Of a DNA stretch of 45,220 nucleotides, positions 18,788 through 28,579 are shown one piece after another. Each line of letters starts with the position of its first letter. Position 1 is the first letter of the stretch. Made by a program: the position numbers and the translations under genes. The stretch is from Rhodospirillaceae bacterium. Its GTDB lineage: Bacteria > Pseudomonadota > Gammaproteobacteria > Steroidobacterales > Rariloculaceae. The stretch covers positions 1-45,220 of the forward strand of contig PBDA01000061.1 of NCBI GenBank assembly GCA_002718345.1, written 5' to 3'. The notes under the pieces are model-generated. The model was not told the DNA's origin, ran no database searches, and saw only the letters and a program-made list of their open reading frames with translations.

Positions 18788-21700
18788 ATGCAATGGTGTC
18801 TTGGTTCTTTGACGGTGCTCAGGGTGTTCGCTTGTGCGGCAAGTATCCCCTTTTTGAATGCATGTGGCGGTGGTAGTGGTAGTGGCAATTCTGCAGTAGC
18901 TATAGTTAATGATCCTCCTATATTTGCAGTACCAACTCAGAACAATTTATTAGAAGGAGCTCCCGGACTAACGCTATTTGCTATTGATGCAAACAATGAC
19001 AACGTTATTTTTTCTATTGTGGGGGGGGTTGATAGAGATGCATTTTCTATTACCAACTCCACATTTTTAACATTCGTAAATGAAAGTGATTATGAAAACC
19101 CAGGCGATACAGATAAGAATAATGAGTATTTGGTCGCGGTAAGAGCCTTTGATGGTCTGGCTGCTACTACAGCCGAAATAAAAATAGTAATTCTTGATGC
19201 TCTTGAGGGGCGTGTTGTTGACGGCCCAATTTCTGGCGCCTCAATTTTTGTAGATTTAGATGGGGATAGTTTAGAAGATAGTGATGAGTCTACAGGAAAA
19301 ACTAATGAGAGTGGATATTTCAAAATTCCTCAAGTAACGCCTGTTCAAGATATAACTCCTAAGATTATTTCTTATGGGGGCACAGATTCTAAAACTGGAA
19401 AAATTCTTGAAAATTTTGTTCTTTTAGCTGATCTTCCTAACCCCTTAGTATGTATTTCAGCAACTTGCCCTAAGCCAGATTCAGTATTTATCACACCGTT
19501 AACAGCGCTACTTTCAACAACTATAAATGCTAATGATAAAGAAAAGATTCTTGAAGCATTTGGAATTAGTCTAACTCCAGAAAACCTTCTTGTTACGGAT
19601 GTATGGAAATCAGCAGAAGCAGGAAGTCAAGTCTCAAAAAAAATTCAGCGAATTAATCAGAAGATTGCGCTATTGATACAGGCTGCGAATACCCTTTCAA
19701 AGGTTAATGGGCTTGCAGAAAGCATTTTGGTCTTGGAATCTCTGAGTACAGAGATCCTCTCTTTAATTAACTCTCAAGATTCAATTGATTTAACTAATAG
19801 AGAAACAATTAATTTGTTATTAAAAAATACAATAGAAACTGCTTTTCCAGCTAAAACAATAAGTGAGTCTAAATTCACAACAGCAGCTATTCCAGTCACA
19901 AATATTAATGCCATTTACGCTGATACAAGATTAAATCCTGTGGGGAGTACTATGATAGGGGTGGTTTCGGCCTCTCAATCAGAACTACAGAATGTTTTGC
20001 GAGAATTTATATCTGGAAATTTAAGTGTCGAGAGTTTTTCTGAAAAAACTACGGCAAAAGCACTATTTGATGATGTGACAGTGTCCACGGATAAGTCTGA
20101 TTATGATGGCGATGGGTTTGCAGATGTTATAGATTTTGATGATGATGATGACGGAGTACAAGATTACTCTGATGAGCGCCCATTAAACGCTGATATTCAC
20201 ACTATGCCAGTTGCTATGGCGACTACACACCGGTTGAGATTACAACCTGTTTCCCAAACTAGCCATACAGTTATGTTGACTGGAACAGCCCAAGATAATA
20301 GAGCGTTAACATATTTTCTTGTTTCCGATGGTTCACATGGGGTGGCTTCTGTTAATAGTGACACTGGCGCACTAACTTACACCCCTTTGGTTTCAACTAT
20401 TAGTTCTATGACAGATACCGTTACCTTTAAGGTCAATGATGGTTATGTTTCTTCTTCCATTTCAACTGTAACTTTAAAGCTTGTGACTGACCCGTTGTAT
20501 CAATATCAATGGCATTTGGACAATACCAAGCAGACTAATTTTTCAGCAACTGGAGGTAATTTTGGAGAAGATCTGAATATTGATTCAGTAATCAGTAATG
20601 AGATCACTGGCAATAACGTAACTATTGCTGTAATTGATAGCGGACTTGAGATTGCTCATGAAGATCTTGCTGAAAATATTGTTGCAGAAAAATCATGGGA
20701 TTATATTGGTAATGACTCAGACCCGACCTCGGATGACAACGATGGCGATCATGGAACATCCGTTGCAGGCATTATTGCCTCTGTAGGTTGGAATAAAATT
20801 GGAGGTAGAGGTGTGGCGCCAGATGTTTCCTTAGTTGGGTACAATTTTCTTAAATCATCAAGTATTTCTAATGAAGTCCATGCTATGGGATTGGATAATG
20901 AGCTTGCTGCAAATGTTGATATTTTTAATATGAGTTATGGTAGAAATAACCCACTATCGTTCCAACTGGGCGGAGCAAATGCTTTGCGTGAATCTGCCTT
21001 TATTAATGGCGCAAGTAACATGAGAAATGGGAAAGGTGCTATTTACGTGCAATCGGCTGGCAACAGTTGGTATGAATCTGGTTACTGCGGGCCTAATTCT
21101 CAATCTAATGACAATCTAGCCTGCACAGACTCGGTTTTTGATCCTTCATTTGCTCTTCCCTATGTAATTGGAGTAGCAGCATTAAATGCTGATGGAGTGA
21201 GATCATCTTATTCAACGCCAGGCGCATCAATTTGGGTCTCCGGGTTTGGTGGAGAGTTTGGAATAAATGCTCCTGCAATCATGACAGTGGATCAATCAAC
21301 ATGTAGTTCAGGTTATGTGAAAAATGGAATAACAGGAAGAAACTCATTTGATAATCAAGGTTACCATTCAGAAAATTCCAGTTGTAACTATATGTCTGCA
21401 ATGAATGGCACATCTGCTGCAGGGCCAACTGTTACCGGAGTTATTGCGTTGATGTTGGAGGCTAATCCAAATTTAACATGGAGAGATGTCAAAAAAATCT
21501 TGGCTAGAACAGCGCGTCAAGTTGATTTTCCAAGGACAGTTTCAGCAAATGGTATTGAACAGTACAGTTGGATAACTAATGCAGCTGGTTACAAGTTTCA
21601 TAATTGGTATGGGTTTGGTGCAGTTGATGGTGCTGCAGCTGTAGGCTTAGCAAAAACGTATTCAGCTAACAGTTTGGGTTTGTTTATTCAAACAGGTTGG

Positions 21701-22090
21701 AATAGTTCATCAAAAGTCACTGCAACGATGGTGGACTCAACTACACACTTCATTGACATCCCACTAAATACCCCATCTGGCTCCTCAGGAATAATTGAAT
21801 TTGTAAGGTTAAGAGTCAGTCTGCGGCATAACATACCGAATAGTATTGGCATCAGGTTGCAAGCGCCTTCGGGAACAATAAGTACTGTTCTACAACCTTA
21901 TACGCGACTGCAAACAGATCCTGGTGCTGATTGTTCAGAGGTGGCTACCTGTACGTTTTTTGAGCTTGCAAGCAATGCTTTCTATGGGGAGTCTATTTCT
22001 GGAACTTGGAGACTGTTAGTAACCGATCATATTTCAGATAGCACACAAGGTATATTTGAAAAATTTCAGATAAATATTTATGGACACTAG
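18788..22090 (+). CDS. Large subtilisin-like (S8) lipoprotein protease with calcium-binding and P-domain modules
   Basis: The 1100-residue secreted protease has a lipobox LNAC (C26). Modules in order are a cadherin-like region (about 40-135), a carboxypeptidase-regulatory-like turn (about 141-180), a helical unknown region (about 235-430), an Asp-rich calcium-binding stretch of TSP3 type (438-466, DYDGDGFADV and repeats) and a second cadherin-like repeat (about 480-565). The S8 catalytic domain follows, with D617 (AVIDSG), H655 (GDHGTS), N759 (SAGN) and S876 (NGTSAAGP). A proprotein-convertase P-domain (about 985-1100) closes the protein. All catalytic residues are present. It is likely to be anchored on the outer membrane and to degrade external protein. 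The 48-base gap to the YHYH gene and 12-base gap to the next gene suggest one operon. Confidence 0.9.
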   Translation: MQWCLGSLTVLRVFACAASIPFLNACGGGSGSGNSAVAIVNDPPIFAVPTQNNLLEGAPGLTLFAIDANNDNVIFSIVGGVDRDAFSITNSTFLTFVNESDYENPGDTDKNNEYLVAVRAFDGLAATTAEIKIVILDALEGRVVDGPISGASIFVDLDGDSLEDSDESTGKTNESGYFKIPQVTPVQDITPKIISYGGTDSKTGKILENFVLLADLPNPLVCISATCPKPDSVFITPLTALLSTTINANDKEKILEAFGISLTPENLLVTDVWKSAEAGSQVSKKIQRINQKIALLIQAANTLSKVNGLAESILVLESLSTEILSLINSQDSIDLTNRETINLLLKNTIETAFPAKTISESKFTTAAIPVTNINAIYADTRLNPVGSTMIGVVSASQSELQNVLREFISGNLSVESFSEKTTAKALFDDVTVSTDKSDYDGDGFADVIDFDDDDDGVQDYSDERPLNADIHTMPVAMATTHRLRLQPVSQTSHTVMLTGTAQDNRALTYFLVSDGSHGVASVNSDTGALTYTPLVSTISSMTDTVTFKVNDGYVSSSISTVTLKLVTDPLYQYQWHLDNTKQTNFSATGGNFGEDLNIDSVISNEITGNNVTIAVIDSGLEIAHEDLAENIVAEKSWDYIGNDSDPTSDDNDGDHGTSVAGIIASVGWNKIGGRGVAPDVSLVGYNFLKSSSISNEVHAMGLDNELAANVDIFNMSYGRNNPLSFQLGGANALRESAFINGASNMRNGKGAIYVQSAGNSWYESGYCGPNSQSNDNLACTDSVFDPSFALPYVIGVAALNADGVRSSYSTPGASIWVSGFGGEFGINAPAIMTVDQSTCSSGYVKNGITGRNSFDNQGYHSENSSCNYMSAMNGTSAAGPTVTGVIALMLEANPNLTWRDVKKILARTARQVDFPRTVSANGIEQYSWITNAAGYKFHNWYGFGAVDGAAAVGLAKTYSANSLGLFIQTGWNSSSKVTATMVDSTTHFIDIPLNTPSGSSGIIEFVRLRVSLRHNIPNSIGIRLQAPSGTISTVLQPYTRLQTDPGADCSEVATCTFFELASNAFYGESISGTWRLLVTDHISDSTQGIFEKFQINIYGH

Positions 22091-22102
22091 GTTTATAACA
22101 AG

Positions 22103-22675
22103 ATGATTATAAAATCAGCTTCAACGAATTTATTTTTTCTACTATGTGTATTTGGGGTTTTTTCTTTTCAAGAAAGAGTCTTGTCTCAAGAACCATTTGT
22201 TCCTACTGAAAATAATACTGATTCACAGACTGATCAGTCTATCTATCAATTACCTATTATTATTTTGCAGTCAGTAGTAATACGAGATAGGGATAACTTA
22301 ATTCCACTTTTGCCAGATATTAAGCAATTGGGAGATTTTAAGTATGAGCTTATGCCTGGTTCTTTGAGCTCATTTTATTTGACACAAGCCCGATCAGAAG
22401 AGCCTACTTACAAATTGGTTCAGGAATTAAATTCAGATGCCTATAAAATTTCAGACGGGTCATTGCTTATAGAGTATGTAGATGGCGTTAGTACTGCAGT
22501 TATTGCTAATGATTATACGTTAAAACTAATTCTGGATTTTCCTAGTGTTAGAACTGCTTCATTTCAAAGCGAAAACTTCTCTGGGCTTGCTGAGCTTGTA
22601 TTGGCACTTATGCATGATGAAAGAATTAATTCTGTTACCTTGGATCTTATTGACCCGAGCGTGGGACCCAGATAA
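22103..22675 (+). CDS. Secreted protein of unknown function
   Basis: The 190-residue protein has an N-terminal signal peptide (about 1-29, ending VLSQ-E). The mature part has no Cys and no recognised motif. It is rich in beta-branched residues and contains LPIIILQSVVIRDRDNLIPLLPDIKQLG and a C-terminal NSVTLDLIDPS strand. It begins 12 bases after the S8 protease stop, so it is most likely co-expressed. A role as chaperone, inhibitor or partner of the protease is possible but is only inferred from position. Confidence 0.6.
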   Translation: MIIKSASTNLFFLLCVFGVFSFQERVLSQEPFVPTENNTDSQTDQSIYQLPIIILQSVVIRDRDNLIPLLPDIKQLGDFKYELMPGSLSSFYLTQARSEEPTYKLVQELNSDAYKISDGSLLIEYVDGVSTAVIANDYTLKLILDFPSVRTASFQSENFSGLAELVLALMHDERINSVTLDLIDPSVGPR

Positions 22676-22705
22676 AAACTTTTAATCAATATGCATTCAA
22701 AATTA

Positions 22706-24025
22706 TTACTGAATAGTTGATTGATAGACGATATTGATGAATTTGTCTCTTAGGCGTTCTACATCTCCTGGAATACGTTGAGACAAAAATATACCAATGA
22801 GTTCGTGATTAGGGTCTACAAAAAATCTAGTATTAAAAATTCCACCCCAGTAATAGGTGCCTTGAGTTTTTGAATCACCCACCATGCTTGGTTCTTCTAC
22901 AACAGCAAACCCTAAACCAAATTTAATTCCCGGGCTAACATTTAGAGAACCGATATTATTGCGAGTCATCATTTTTACAGTTGTAGGGCTTAATAAACGA
23001 ACCCCGTCGAGTTCTCCTCCATTTAGAAACATCTGTAACAGACGAAAATAGTCTAAGGCTGTTGAAACTAGACCTGCACCTCCAGAGTAATATTTTTGAA
23101 TTTCGCTTTGATGATAGGTGGGTGAAAAAGAAATAAACTCCTTTTCTACCCTTTCTGTTACTTCAAGAATTGTTCCCTCTTCAGAGGGGGTATAAAGTGC
23201 TGCTAGTCGTGAAATCTTAGGTTCCTCTATATAAAAATGTGTGTCAGTCATACCAAGAGGTTGGAAAATTTTAGTTTCAAAAAACTCTGCAAGTGTTAAC
23301 CCAGATATGACCTCAATTAGATGCCCTAAAACGTCAATAGAGAGCCCATAAGCGTATTCTGAGCCAGGTTCAAAAAGTAACGGTAATGTGCCTAGTTTTT
23401 GGCTTAAATCAGAGATTTTTTCATTGGTTTCTGAGAGCCCATCAGAAATTTCTGCCGCACTATATAGTTGTGCAAGGTGCATTCGACGTTCTGTGTTACT
23501 GATGAATTTATAACTGATCCCAGAAGTGTGTGTCAGTAATTGCCGAATCGTTATGTCTTTATTGCTTTCAATGAGATCAAAGTCATTTCCTTGTTTAGAA
23601 AGAACTCGAAGATTTGCTAGTTCAGGTAAGAAAAGTGAAATAGGGTCATTTAGAAAAAAATGACCTTCTTCATAAAGCATCATGATTGCCAAGCTTGTAA
23701 TAGGCTTTGTCATTGATGCAATGCGAAAGATAGAATTGTTTTGCATAGGCTGGTTATTATTTATATCGGCCATGCCATAGGAATCTAGAAGTGCAATCTC
23801 TCCATGTCTAGCAATGAGTGCTACAGCGCCAGCAATTACTTGGTTTTCAATTGCATTTTCAATGAGATTTTCTACCCTCTGAAGACGAAAAGAAGAAATT
23901 CCTAGATCTTCTGGTGTGCTTTGCTGGGTTTCTTGAGCACTTAGGGATGCAGAAAAATATATATAGTTGATGCATAAACCTAGATACGCAACAAGAATAA
24001 TGACCTTTTTAAGGTAAATAACCAT
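22706..24025 (-). CDS. Secreted class C beta-lactamase-family serine hydrolase
   Basis: The 439-residue protein has a hydrophobic export signal (about 7-30) and the beta-lactamase/esterase fold of family S12. The SxxK motif is SMTK (S104, K107), and a Tyr motif lies in GSEYAYGLS (about 216-224). The GHLIEVISG and PLGMTDTHFYI segments are typical of EstB/penicillin-binding-protein-like hydrolases. Such proteins may act as esterases, D-aminopeptidases or cell-wall enzymes, and antibiotic hydrolysis should not be assumed. The ATG shares its A with the stop of the upstream GNAT gene (TAATG), so the two are coupled. Confidence 0.88.
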   Translation of the reverse strand: MVIYLKKVIILVAYLGLCINYIYFSASLSAQETQQSTPEDLGISSFRLQRVENLIENAIENQVIAGAVALIARHGEIALLDSYGMADINNNQPMQNNSIFRIASMTKPITSLAIMMLYEEGHFFLNDPISLFLPELANLRVLSKQGNDFDLIESNKDITIRQLLTHTSGISYKFISNTERRMHLAQLYSAAEISDGLSETNEKISDLSQKLGTLPLLFEPGSEYAYGLSIDVLGHLIEVISGLTLAEFFETKIFQPLGMTDTHFYIEEPKISRLAALYTPSEEGTILEVTERVEKEFISFSPTYHQSEIQKYYSGGAGLVSTALDYFRLLQMFLNGGELDGVRLLSPTTVKMMTRNNIGSLNVSPGIKFGLGFAVVEEPSMVGDSKTQGTYYWGGIFNTRFFVDPNHELIGIFLSQRIPGDVERLRDKFINIVYQSTIQ

Positions 24026-24522
24026 TAATTTTTCTCATTTTTCTTACTAAAAGAAGATAATTTTTTATTGCTAAGGCGGTAAACCGTCCACTCATCCATC
24101 GGTTTAGCGCCATTAGCTTTATAGAAATCTATTGCTGGTTTGTTCCAGTTGAGCACAGACCATTCTAGCCGACCGCAGTTTCTTTCAACTGCTAGTTGCG
24201 CTACTTTTTTGAAAAGTGCCTTGCCACATCCTTTACCTCTCATGTCTGGCCTAACATAGAGATCTTCTAGATATAGGCCAGGCTTGCCTAAAAAGGTAGA
24301 GAATGTATGAAAGAAAAGTGCAAAACCAACTTTAATATTGTCATATTCGGCAATAATTGCTTCACTAGTTTTCTGGTCACTAAAAAGGGAGTCAGATAGT
24401 AATTTTTCATCTGAAATTACTTCCATACTCAATTTTTCATACTCAGCGAGTTCCCTAATGAAAGTCATTATGGCGCTAACATCTTCTATTTTTGCTTTAC
24501 GTATAGAAATTTTAGAGTTCAA
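24025..24522 (-). CDS. GNAT family N-acetyltransferase
   Basis: The 165-residue GNAT protein shows IRKAKIEDVSAIMTFIRELAEYEK at the start (about 6-29). The acetyl-CoA-binding motif A is LYLEDLYVRPDMRGKGCGKALF (about 82-103, Q/R-x-x-G-x-G/A as RGKGCGKA), with the motif B pattern RLEWSVLNWNKPAIDFYKANGA (about 118-139) typical of the diamine/amino-acid acetyltransferase subgroup. The start is TTG at 24522, as no suitable ATG exists. The substrate is unknown; polyamine-like amines fit the subfamily. It is coupled to the serine hydrolase downstream. Confidence 0.88.
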   Translation of the reverse strand: MNSKISIRKAKIEDVSAIMTFIRELAEYEKLSMEVISDEKLLSDSLFSDQKTSEAIIAEYDNIKVGFALFFHTFSTFLGKPGLYLEDLYVRPDMRGKGCGKALFKKVAQLAVERNCGRLEWSVLNWNKPAIDFYKANGAKPMDEWTVYRLSNKKLSSFSKKNEKN

Positions 24523-24685
24523 TTGTATTTTTATCTTTTATGTAGGTGAAAGTATTTTATTTTTAAGAAATTTTACAATCAGATTATAGAATTTACTATT
24601 TAGATTTGGTTAGCTTGCTTGTTATTTTTTCTGATTATGGCTGCAAGTTTCCTGATTATAATCACGCTTATATTGGAGGGTTGGT

Positions 24686-24979
24686 ATGGACAATTTAAAA
24701 AAACTTACTGCAGAACAAATTGAAGAAAATATTAAATCAGTTGAAATATGGTCTCTTAAAGATGAAAAACTTTATCGGGAGTTTAAGTTTTCAACTTTTA
24801 TTCAAGCGTTTAGCTTTATGACAAGCGTAGCAATTCAAGCAGAAAAGTTAAATCATCACCCTGAATGGTTTAATGTTTACAATACAGTTCGTGTATACCT
24901 GACAACACATGAAGCTGGTGGAATTACAGATAAAGATTTCAAATTAGCTCAACTAATCAATGAAATTTATCAGGTATAG
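24686..24979 (+). CDS. phhB: Pterin-4a-carbinolamine dehydratase
   Basis: The 97-residue protein dehydrates 4a-hydroxytetrahydrobiopterin and recycles the pterin cofactor, classically of phenylalanine hydroxylase. The active-site pattern is present: [27 protein letters not shown] (about 53-79), with the HHPEW histidines and the TTH histidine. GGAGGGTTGGT precedes the ATG at 24686. No phenylalanine hydroxylase gene is adjacent, so it may serve another pterin enzyme or pterin-ring repair. It is a stand-alone gene, divergent from GNAT. Confidence 0.93.
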   Translation: MDNLKKLTAEQIEENIKSVEIWSLKDEKLYREFKFSTFIQAFSFMTSVAIQAEKLNHHPEWFNVYNTVRVYLTTHEAGGITDKDFKLAQLINEIYQV

Positions 24980-25022
24980 TTGCTACGTTAATTAATATTT
25001 ATTAATAGTTTATGGACGCATA

Positions 25023-25041
25023 ACTTGATGATAAATCAAGT
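25023..25041. terminator. Short hairpin between convergent phhB and the DUF5916 gene
   Basis: ACTTGAT (25023-25029) pairs with ATCAAGT (25035-25041) around loop GATAA. It lies between the ends of two converging genes, which suits a shared terminator, but no strong T run flanks it on either side. Confidence 0.35.
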
Positions 25042-25042
25042 A

Positions 25043-27331
25043 TTAAAATCGAAATGTATAATTGAATTTAAAAGAAAGATCTGCAAATGATGAGCGAAAT
25101 CGATTCATTTTGTCCATATCTTCAAGATTGTGGTTGAGTACAATAAATAATTCACGACCACGCTCAGGTATCCAGTGCAGGCGACTATTTATTCCTACTG
25201 TATCTGAGCTATTGTCATATTGAATAAGATTTGCCCAAGACAGCTTAGATGTAAAAATCGCATCTAGCCCTATGCGTACAAGTTCAACAATAAACTTTCC
25301 TTGAGGAAGCTCTACATCGTTGTATTGATACCCAATAAAGGATCTCAAGTGTTGTGATGGAGTCCACTCTATTTCTGTATTAATAATGTCACGTTGACCG
25401 TTATAAAAATTACCAGTGCCATAAGCTAGTTTTGTAACTAGTAGCCGATGGGGACCAGTGTTTAGGGCAATAGTTGTCTGGTTAAAAGAGTAGTCTCCTG
25501 TTGGTATTACAATACCTTCGGAAATATTGAATGGTTTAATGAGGCCTTCTTTCTCATTTTGATATGTAAGGTTAAGTTGGTCACTAGTTTGGTTTTCAAA
25601 GTTTATTCGAAACATCGCAATTTGACTTTGAAGCCCACCAGATAAACGTTCAATTCTTTGTAGAGTAGCTCCCGAATAAACAGACCGTAAAAATGATCGG
25701 GCAAGCAAAGCATTACCTTTATCTATTGGTTTAATTTGAGATACGGGTCTATAGGTATAACCAAGCTCAGCAGTTATGTCTCTAATATCCTTTCTATTTA
25801 TGAACCCCAATGCAGGATTAAAGTTATCTTTCACTGCTTTTATGCCAGCACCACCCCTAAAGCCATTGCTATTTGGCATCCAAAGTCGTGCGCCCCAAGC
25901 ATCATCATCACCATGATCCTTACCTTCTGTTTTTGTTTTTTGATACCAGACTTCCGATTCAAGTGTCCGACCATTAGCTAAACGCGTATTTTGATAACCA
26001 AAATCAAAGCCAATTAAACTGTTATCCAGATTTGATTGAGGGTCTCCATCAGTCATAATTATGCCAAGTGTAGATTCTTCTAAAACATTGACTGATGCAC
26101 GGCCAACAAACAGGTCTCTAGCACTAATATTTTCAAAAGCTTCTTGTTGTATTGCTAGAGTGCCAATATTCCAATTTCCTATACGGCCTGTAAGTTTTCC
26201 ACCTACACTAAGATCCACTGGCTTTCCTGAACCACTAAGTCCGATTCTCCTGGAAAAAAATGGGCGCGCATTTTCAGCTAGTGGACGATTAAAGGGCGAA
26301 CCATTCTCACGTTGACCAAGGCGCCCAAACTCAAATATGTCTGCATCTTTGAGAAAGAAATCTCTTTGTTCAGGAAAGAAAAGACCAAAACGGGTTAGAT
26401 TAACTTGCCTATCGTCTACCTCAGTTGCAGAAAAGTCAGTATTAAGTGTTAATGACGTGTTGAGGCTAGGAGTAATTTTATAAAAAATATCTAAAGATGG
26501 TTCTATATTAGAATTATGATTAGGCGTGACAAAATCTCGCTGTTTATTTGCGATAATTGATGGGACGATATCAAGCCCAAGTCCTTGTTCCAAATCCCTT
26601 AATCCAGTTATCTCTCCTGAAATTGCAGGGCTTTGGGTTCGGTTTCTAGATACCCAACCTATAGTCTCATTATTGCGCGCAATTTTTCGTGAAAAATTTA
26701 TTCCCCATGTGTCATTTTCTGGGTTGAATGAGATTGTTCGAAAAGGAATCCTCGCTTCAACGATCCAACCTTTACTATTTCTGCTAACACTTACTTGCCA
26801 TATTCCGCTCCATTCCCATTGAATTTGAGTGGGCCCTTTAAATAAGCCTTCTTCATATACTCCATTAGGATTAACTTGAAAGCGATAACCGCTACGTTTG
26901 TCATTAAAAGGATCAAGGTATAAATCAAACTGATCATCAAGCCAGGCTTGACCCCCTTGCCTTAAAACCTTGGCTGTAATTAACTCAGGCTCGGTATCAC
27001 TCATTTGGGCAGCTACGTATAAAGCTTCATTATCGTAAAGCACATAAAATCGACTGTCTTGGCTCGGTTTTCCATATTCCACAGGTAGAATTTGATGGAC
27101 ATCTGTTACAACAACAGCATTATTCCATGCAGATTCATTTAGCTTTCCATCTATGTTAATAACACTTGATGTTTTAATCGCATCAATAGTTTTCATTGAC
27201 GCGCCAACCATTTCCTGTGTATTGGCAACAGCCCACATAGTTGATGCAATAAAAAAGATGATTAGTCTCAATTTATGCCCATAACCTAAATAAGATTTAG
27301 TTATGATGACGAAACTTAATAAAATGACCAT
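25043..27331 (-). CDS. CBM9-like/DUF5916 outer-membrane beta-barrel protein
   Basis: The 762-residue protein has a hydrophobic export signal (about 18-37). A carbohydrate-binding family 9-like beta-sandwich follows (about 53-235), with INIDGKLNESAWNNA, DNEALYVAAQMSD and the FDLYLDPFNDKRSGYRFQVNPNG segment. The long C-terminal part (about 255-762) matches the DUF5916 pattern: FFPEQRDFFLKDADIFEFG and FSRRIGLSG, then many amphipathic strands ending in Phe (NYTFRF), as expected for an outer-membrane barrel. The substrate is unknown. Family members are often placed with peptidases or sugar metabolism, but no such gene adjoins here. The gene is divergent from cysB. Confidence 0.82.
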   Translation of the reverse strand: MVILLSFVIITKSYLGYGHKLRLIIFFIASTMWAVANTQEMVGASMKTIDAIKTSSVINIDGKLNESAWNNAVVVTDVHQILPVEYGKPSQDSRFYVLYDNEALYVAAQMSDTEPELITAKVLRQGGQAWLDDQFDLYLDPFNDKRSGYRFQVNPNGVYEEGLFKGPTQIQWEWSGIWQVSVSRNSKGWIVEARIPFRTISFNPENDTWGINFSRKIARNNETIGWVSRNRTQSPAISGEITGLRDLEQGLGLDIVPSIIANKQRDFVTPNHNSNIEPSLDIFYKITPSLNTSLTLNTDFSATEVDDRQVNLTRFGLFFPEQRDFFLKDADIFEFGRLGQRENGSPFNRPLAENARPFFSRRIGLSGSGKPVDLSVGGKLTGRIGNWNIGTLAIQQEAFENISARDLFVGRASVNVLEESTLGIIMTDGDPQSNLDNSLIGFDFGYQNTRLANGRTLESEVWYQKTKTEGKDHGDDDAWGARLWMPNSNGFRGGAGIKAVKDNFNPALGFINRKDIRDITAELGYTYRPVSQIKPIDKGNALLARSFLRSVYSGATLQRIERLSGGLQSQIAMFRINFENQTSDQLNLTYQNEKEGLIKPFNISEGIVIPTGDYSFNQTTIALNTGPHRLLVTKLAYGTGNFYNGQRDIINTEIEWTPSQHLRSFIGYQYNDVELPQGKFIVELVRIGLDAIFTSKLSWANLIQYDNSSDTVGINSRLHWIPERGRELFIVLNHNLEDMDKMNRFRSSFADLSFKFNYTFRF

Positions 27332-27445
27332 GAGGCCTTATATCTAAGCATATTCTGTAGCCATCTAATTTATATAGGCTTTTCATTGCATGTCTCGTGT
27401 CTTAAATTAAACATAAACATCCTATTTGCTCATAAAATTTGAAAG

Positions 27446-27474
27446 TTGACAGTCTATGTAACGAATGGTTATAT
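27446..27474 (+). promoter_or_regulatory. Candidate sigma-70 promoter of cysB
   Basis: A perfect -35 box TTGACA (27446-27451) is followed after 17 bases by TTATAT (27469-27474); TATATG with an 18-base spacer is an alternative. The cysB start codon is 65 bases further on, leaving room for autoregulatory CysB binding. Confidence 0.45.
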
Positions 27475-27539
27475 GAGGTTCTGGGTATATTTTTTTACCA
27501 ATTTTCTACATAATTTTAATAGATAAAGATCATAGCAAA

Positions 27540-28547
27540 GTGACATTGAAACAACTCAGGTATCTGATTGGCATTGTTGATAGTGGTCTAAATATTACCG
27601 CTGCAGCTGAAAACCTTTATACCAGTCAACCAGGTATTAGCAAGCAACTTAAACAGCTGGAAGCGGAATTAGGTATGCAGCTCTTTGCACGCAAGGGTAA
27701 AAGCCTTTCTACTATCACTCCAGCAGGAAGTGAGGTTATAGAGCGAGCACGAAAAATTTTGCGAGAGGTTGACAATATTTCTAGTCTTGCAAGTAACTTG
27801 GCAGTTGAACAGGAAGGTACACTATCTATTGCTACCACACACACACAAGCACGTTATGTGTTACCTGACGTAATAAAAGCTTTTCGAGAACACTACCCAA
27901 AGGTGGATCTTGAATTACATCAGGGCACCTCAGAACAAATTGCTGAGCTAGTGGCAAGCCAGCAGGTCGACTTCGCTATTGCTAGCGGTTCACAGAAGCT
28001 TTTTGCACGGCTTACTTTGCTGCCGATTTACCACTGGCATCGAATAGTTGTGGTTCCCAAAAATCATCCATTAGCTAAGAAGTCTAGTTCACTATCATTG
28101 CATAATTTAGCCACATATCCTTTAGTTACCTATGTTTTTAGTGTAACCGGTGAGTCTTCTTTTAAGCGGGCTTTTAATGATCAAAACCTTGATCCGAGAG
28201 TTGTTTTTACAGCACGTGATGCTGACATCATTAAGACTTACTTACGTATGGATATGGGTGTTGGTGTTCTTGCGTCTATGGCATATGAATATAAAGATCA
28301 TGAAGATCTAGTGGCTATTGACGCTAAGGGTTTATTCCCACAGGTAACCACCTGGTTAGGTTTTCCAAGGGACCGCGTTTTGAGAGGGTACATGTTGGAT
28401 TTCATAAGATTATTTGCTCCTCATTACTCGGAACATATGATTCATGATGCTGCTGCTTTAGAAACGCAAGAACTTGTGGATAGTTTTGTATCTGACTTGT
28501 CATTGCCAGTGAAAGGCGGATATGAGCATAACGCCGAAGAAGTTTAG
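27540..28547 (+). CDS. cysB: LysR-type regulator CysB/Cbl subgroup
   Basis: The 335-residue LysR-family regulator of sulphur assimilation is larger than most LysR proteins, as CysB is. The N-terminal winged helix (1-60) includes KQLRYLIGIVDSGLNITAAAENLYTSQPGISKQLKQLE. The effector domain (about 88-300) has TTHTQARYVLP (about 99-109) and TGESSFKRAF (about 202-211), which are the sulphate/N-acetylserine pocket signatures of CysB. The start is GTG at 27540, giving the conserved first residues MTLKQLRY. It is the only gene of the sulphur regulon in this window. It is divergent from the DUF5916 gene. Confidence 0.93.
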   Translation: MTLKQLRYLIGIVDSGLNITAAAENLYTSQPGISKQLKQLEAELGMQLFARKGKSLSTITPAGSEVIERARKILREVDNISSLASNLAVEQEGTLSIATTHTQARYVLPDVIKAFREHYPKVDLELHQGTSEQIAELVASQQVDFAIASGSQKLFARLTLLPIYHWHRIVVVPKNHPLAKKSSSLSLHNLATYPLVTYVFSVTGESSFKRAFNDQNLDPRVVFTARDADIIKTYLRMDMGVGVLASMAYEYKDHEDLVAIDAKGLFPQVTTWLGFPRDRVLRGYMLDFIRLFAPHYSEHMIHDAAALETQELVDSFVSDLSLPVKGGYEHNAEEV

Positions 28548-28579
28548 CGATTCAGTATCGGTAATAGAGCATTGGTAGG

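Noticed and set aside
22706-24025. Antibiotic-resistance beta-lactamase
   Set aside because: Only the general SxxK family pattern is present. The sequence resembles esterase-like members, and nothing in the neighbourhood suggests resistance.
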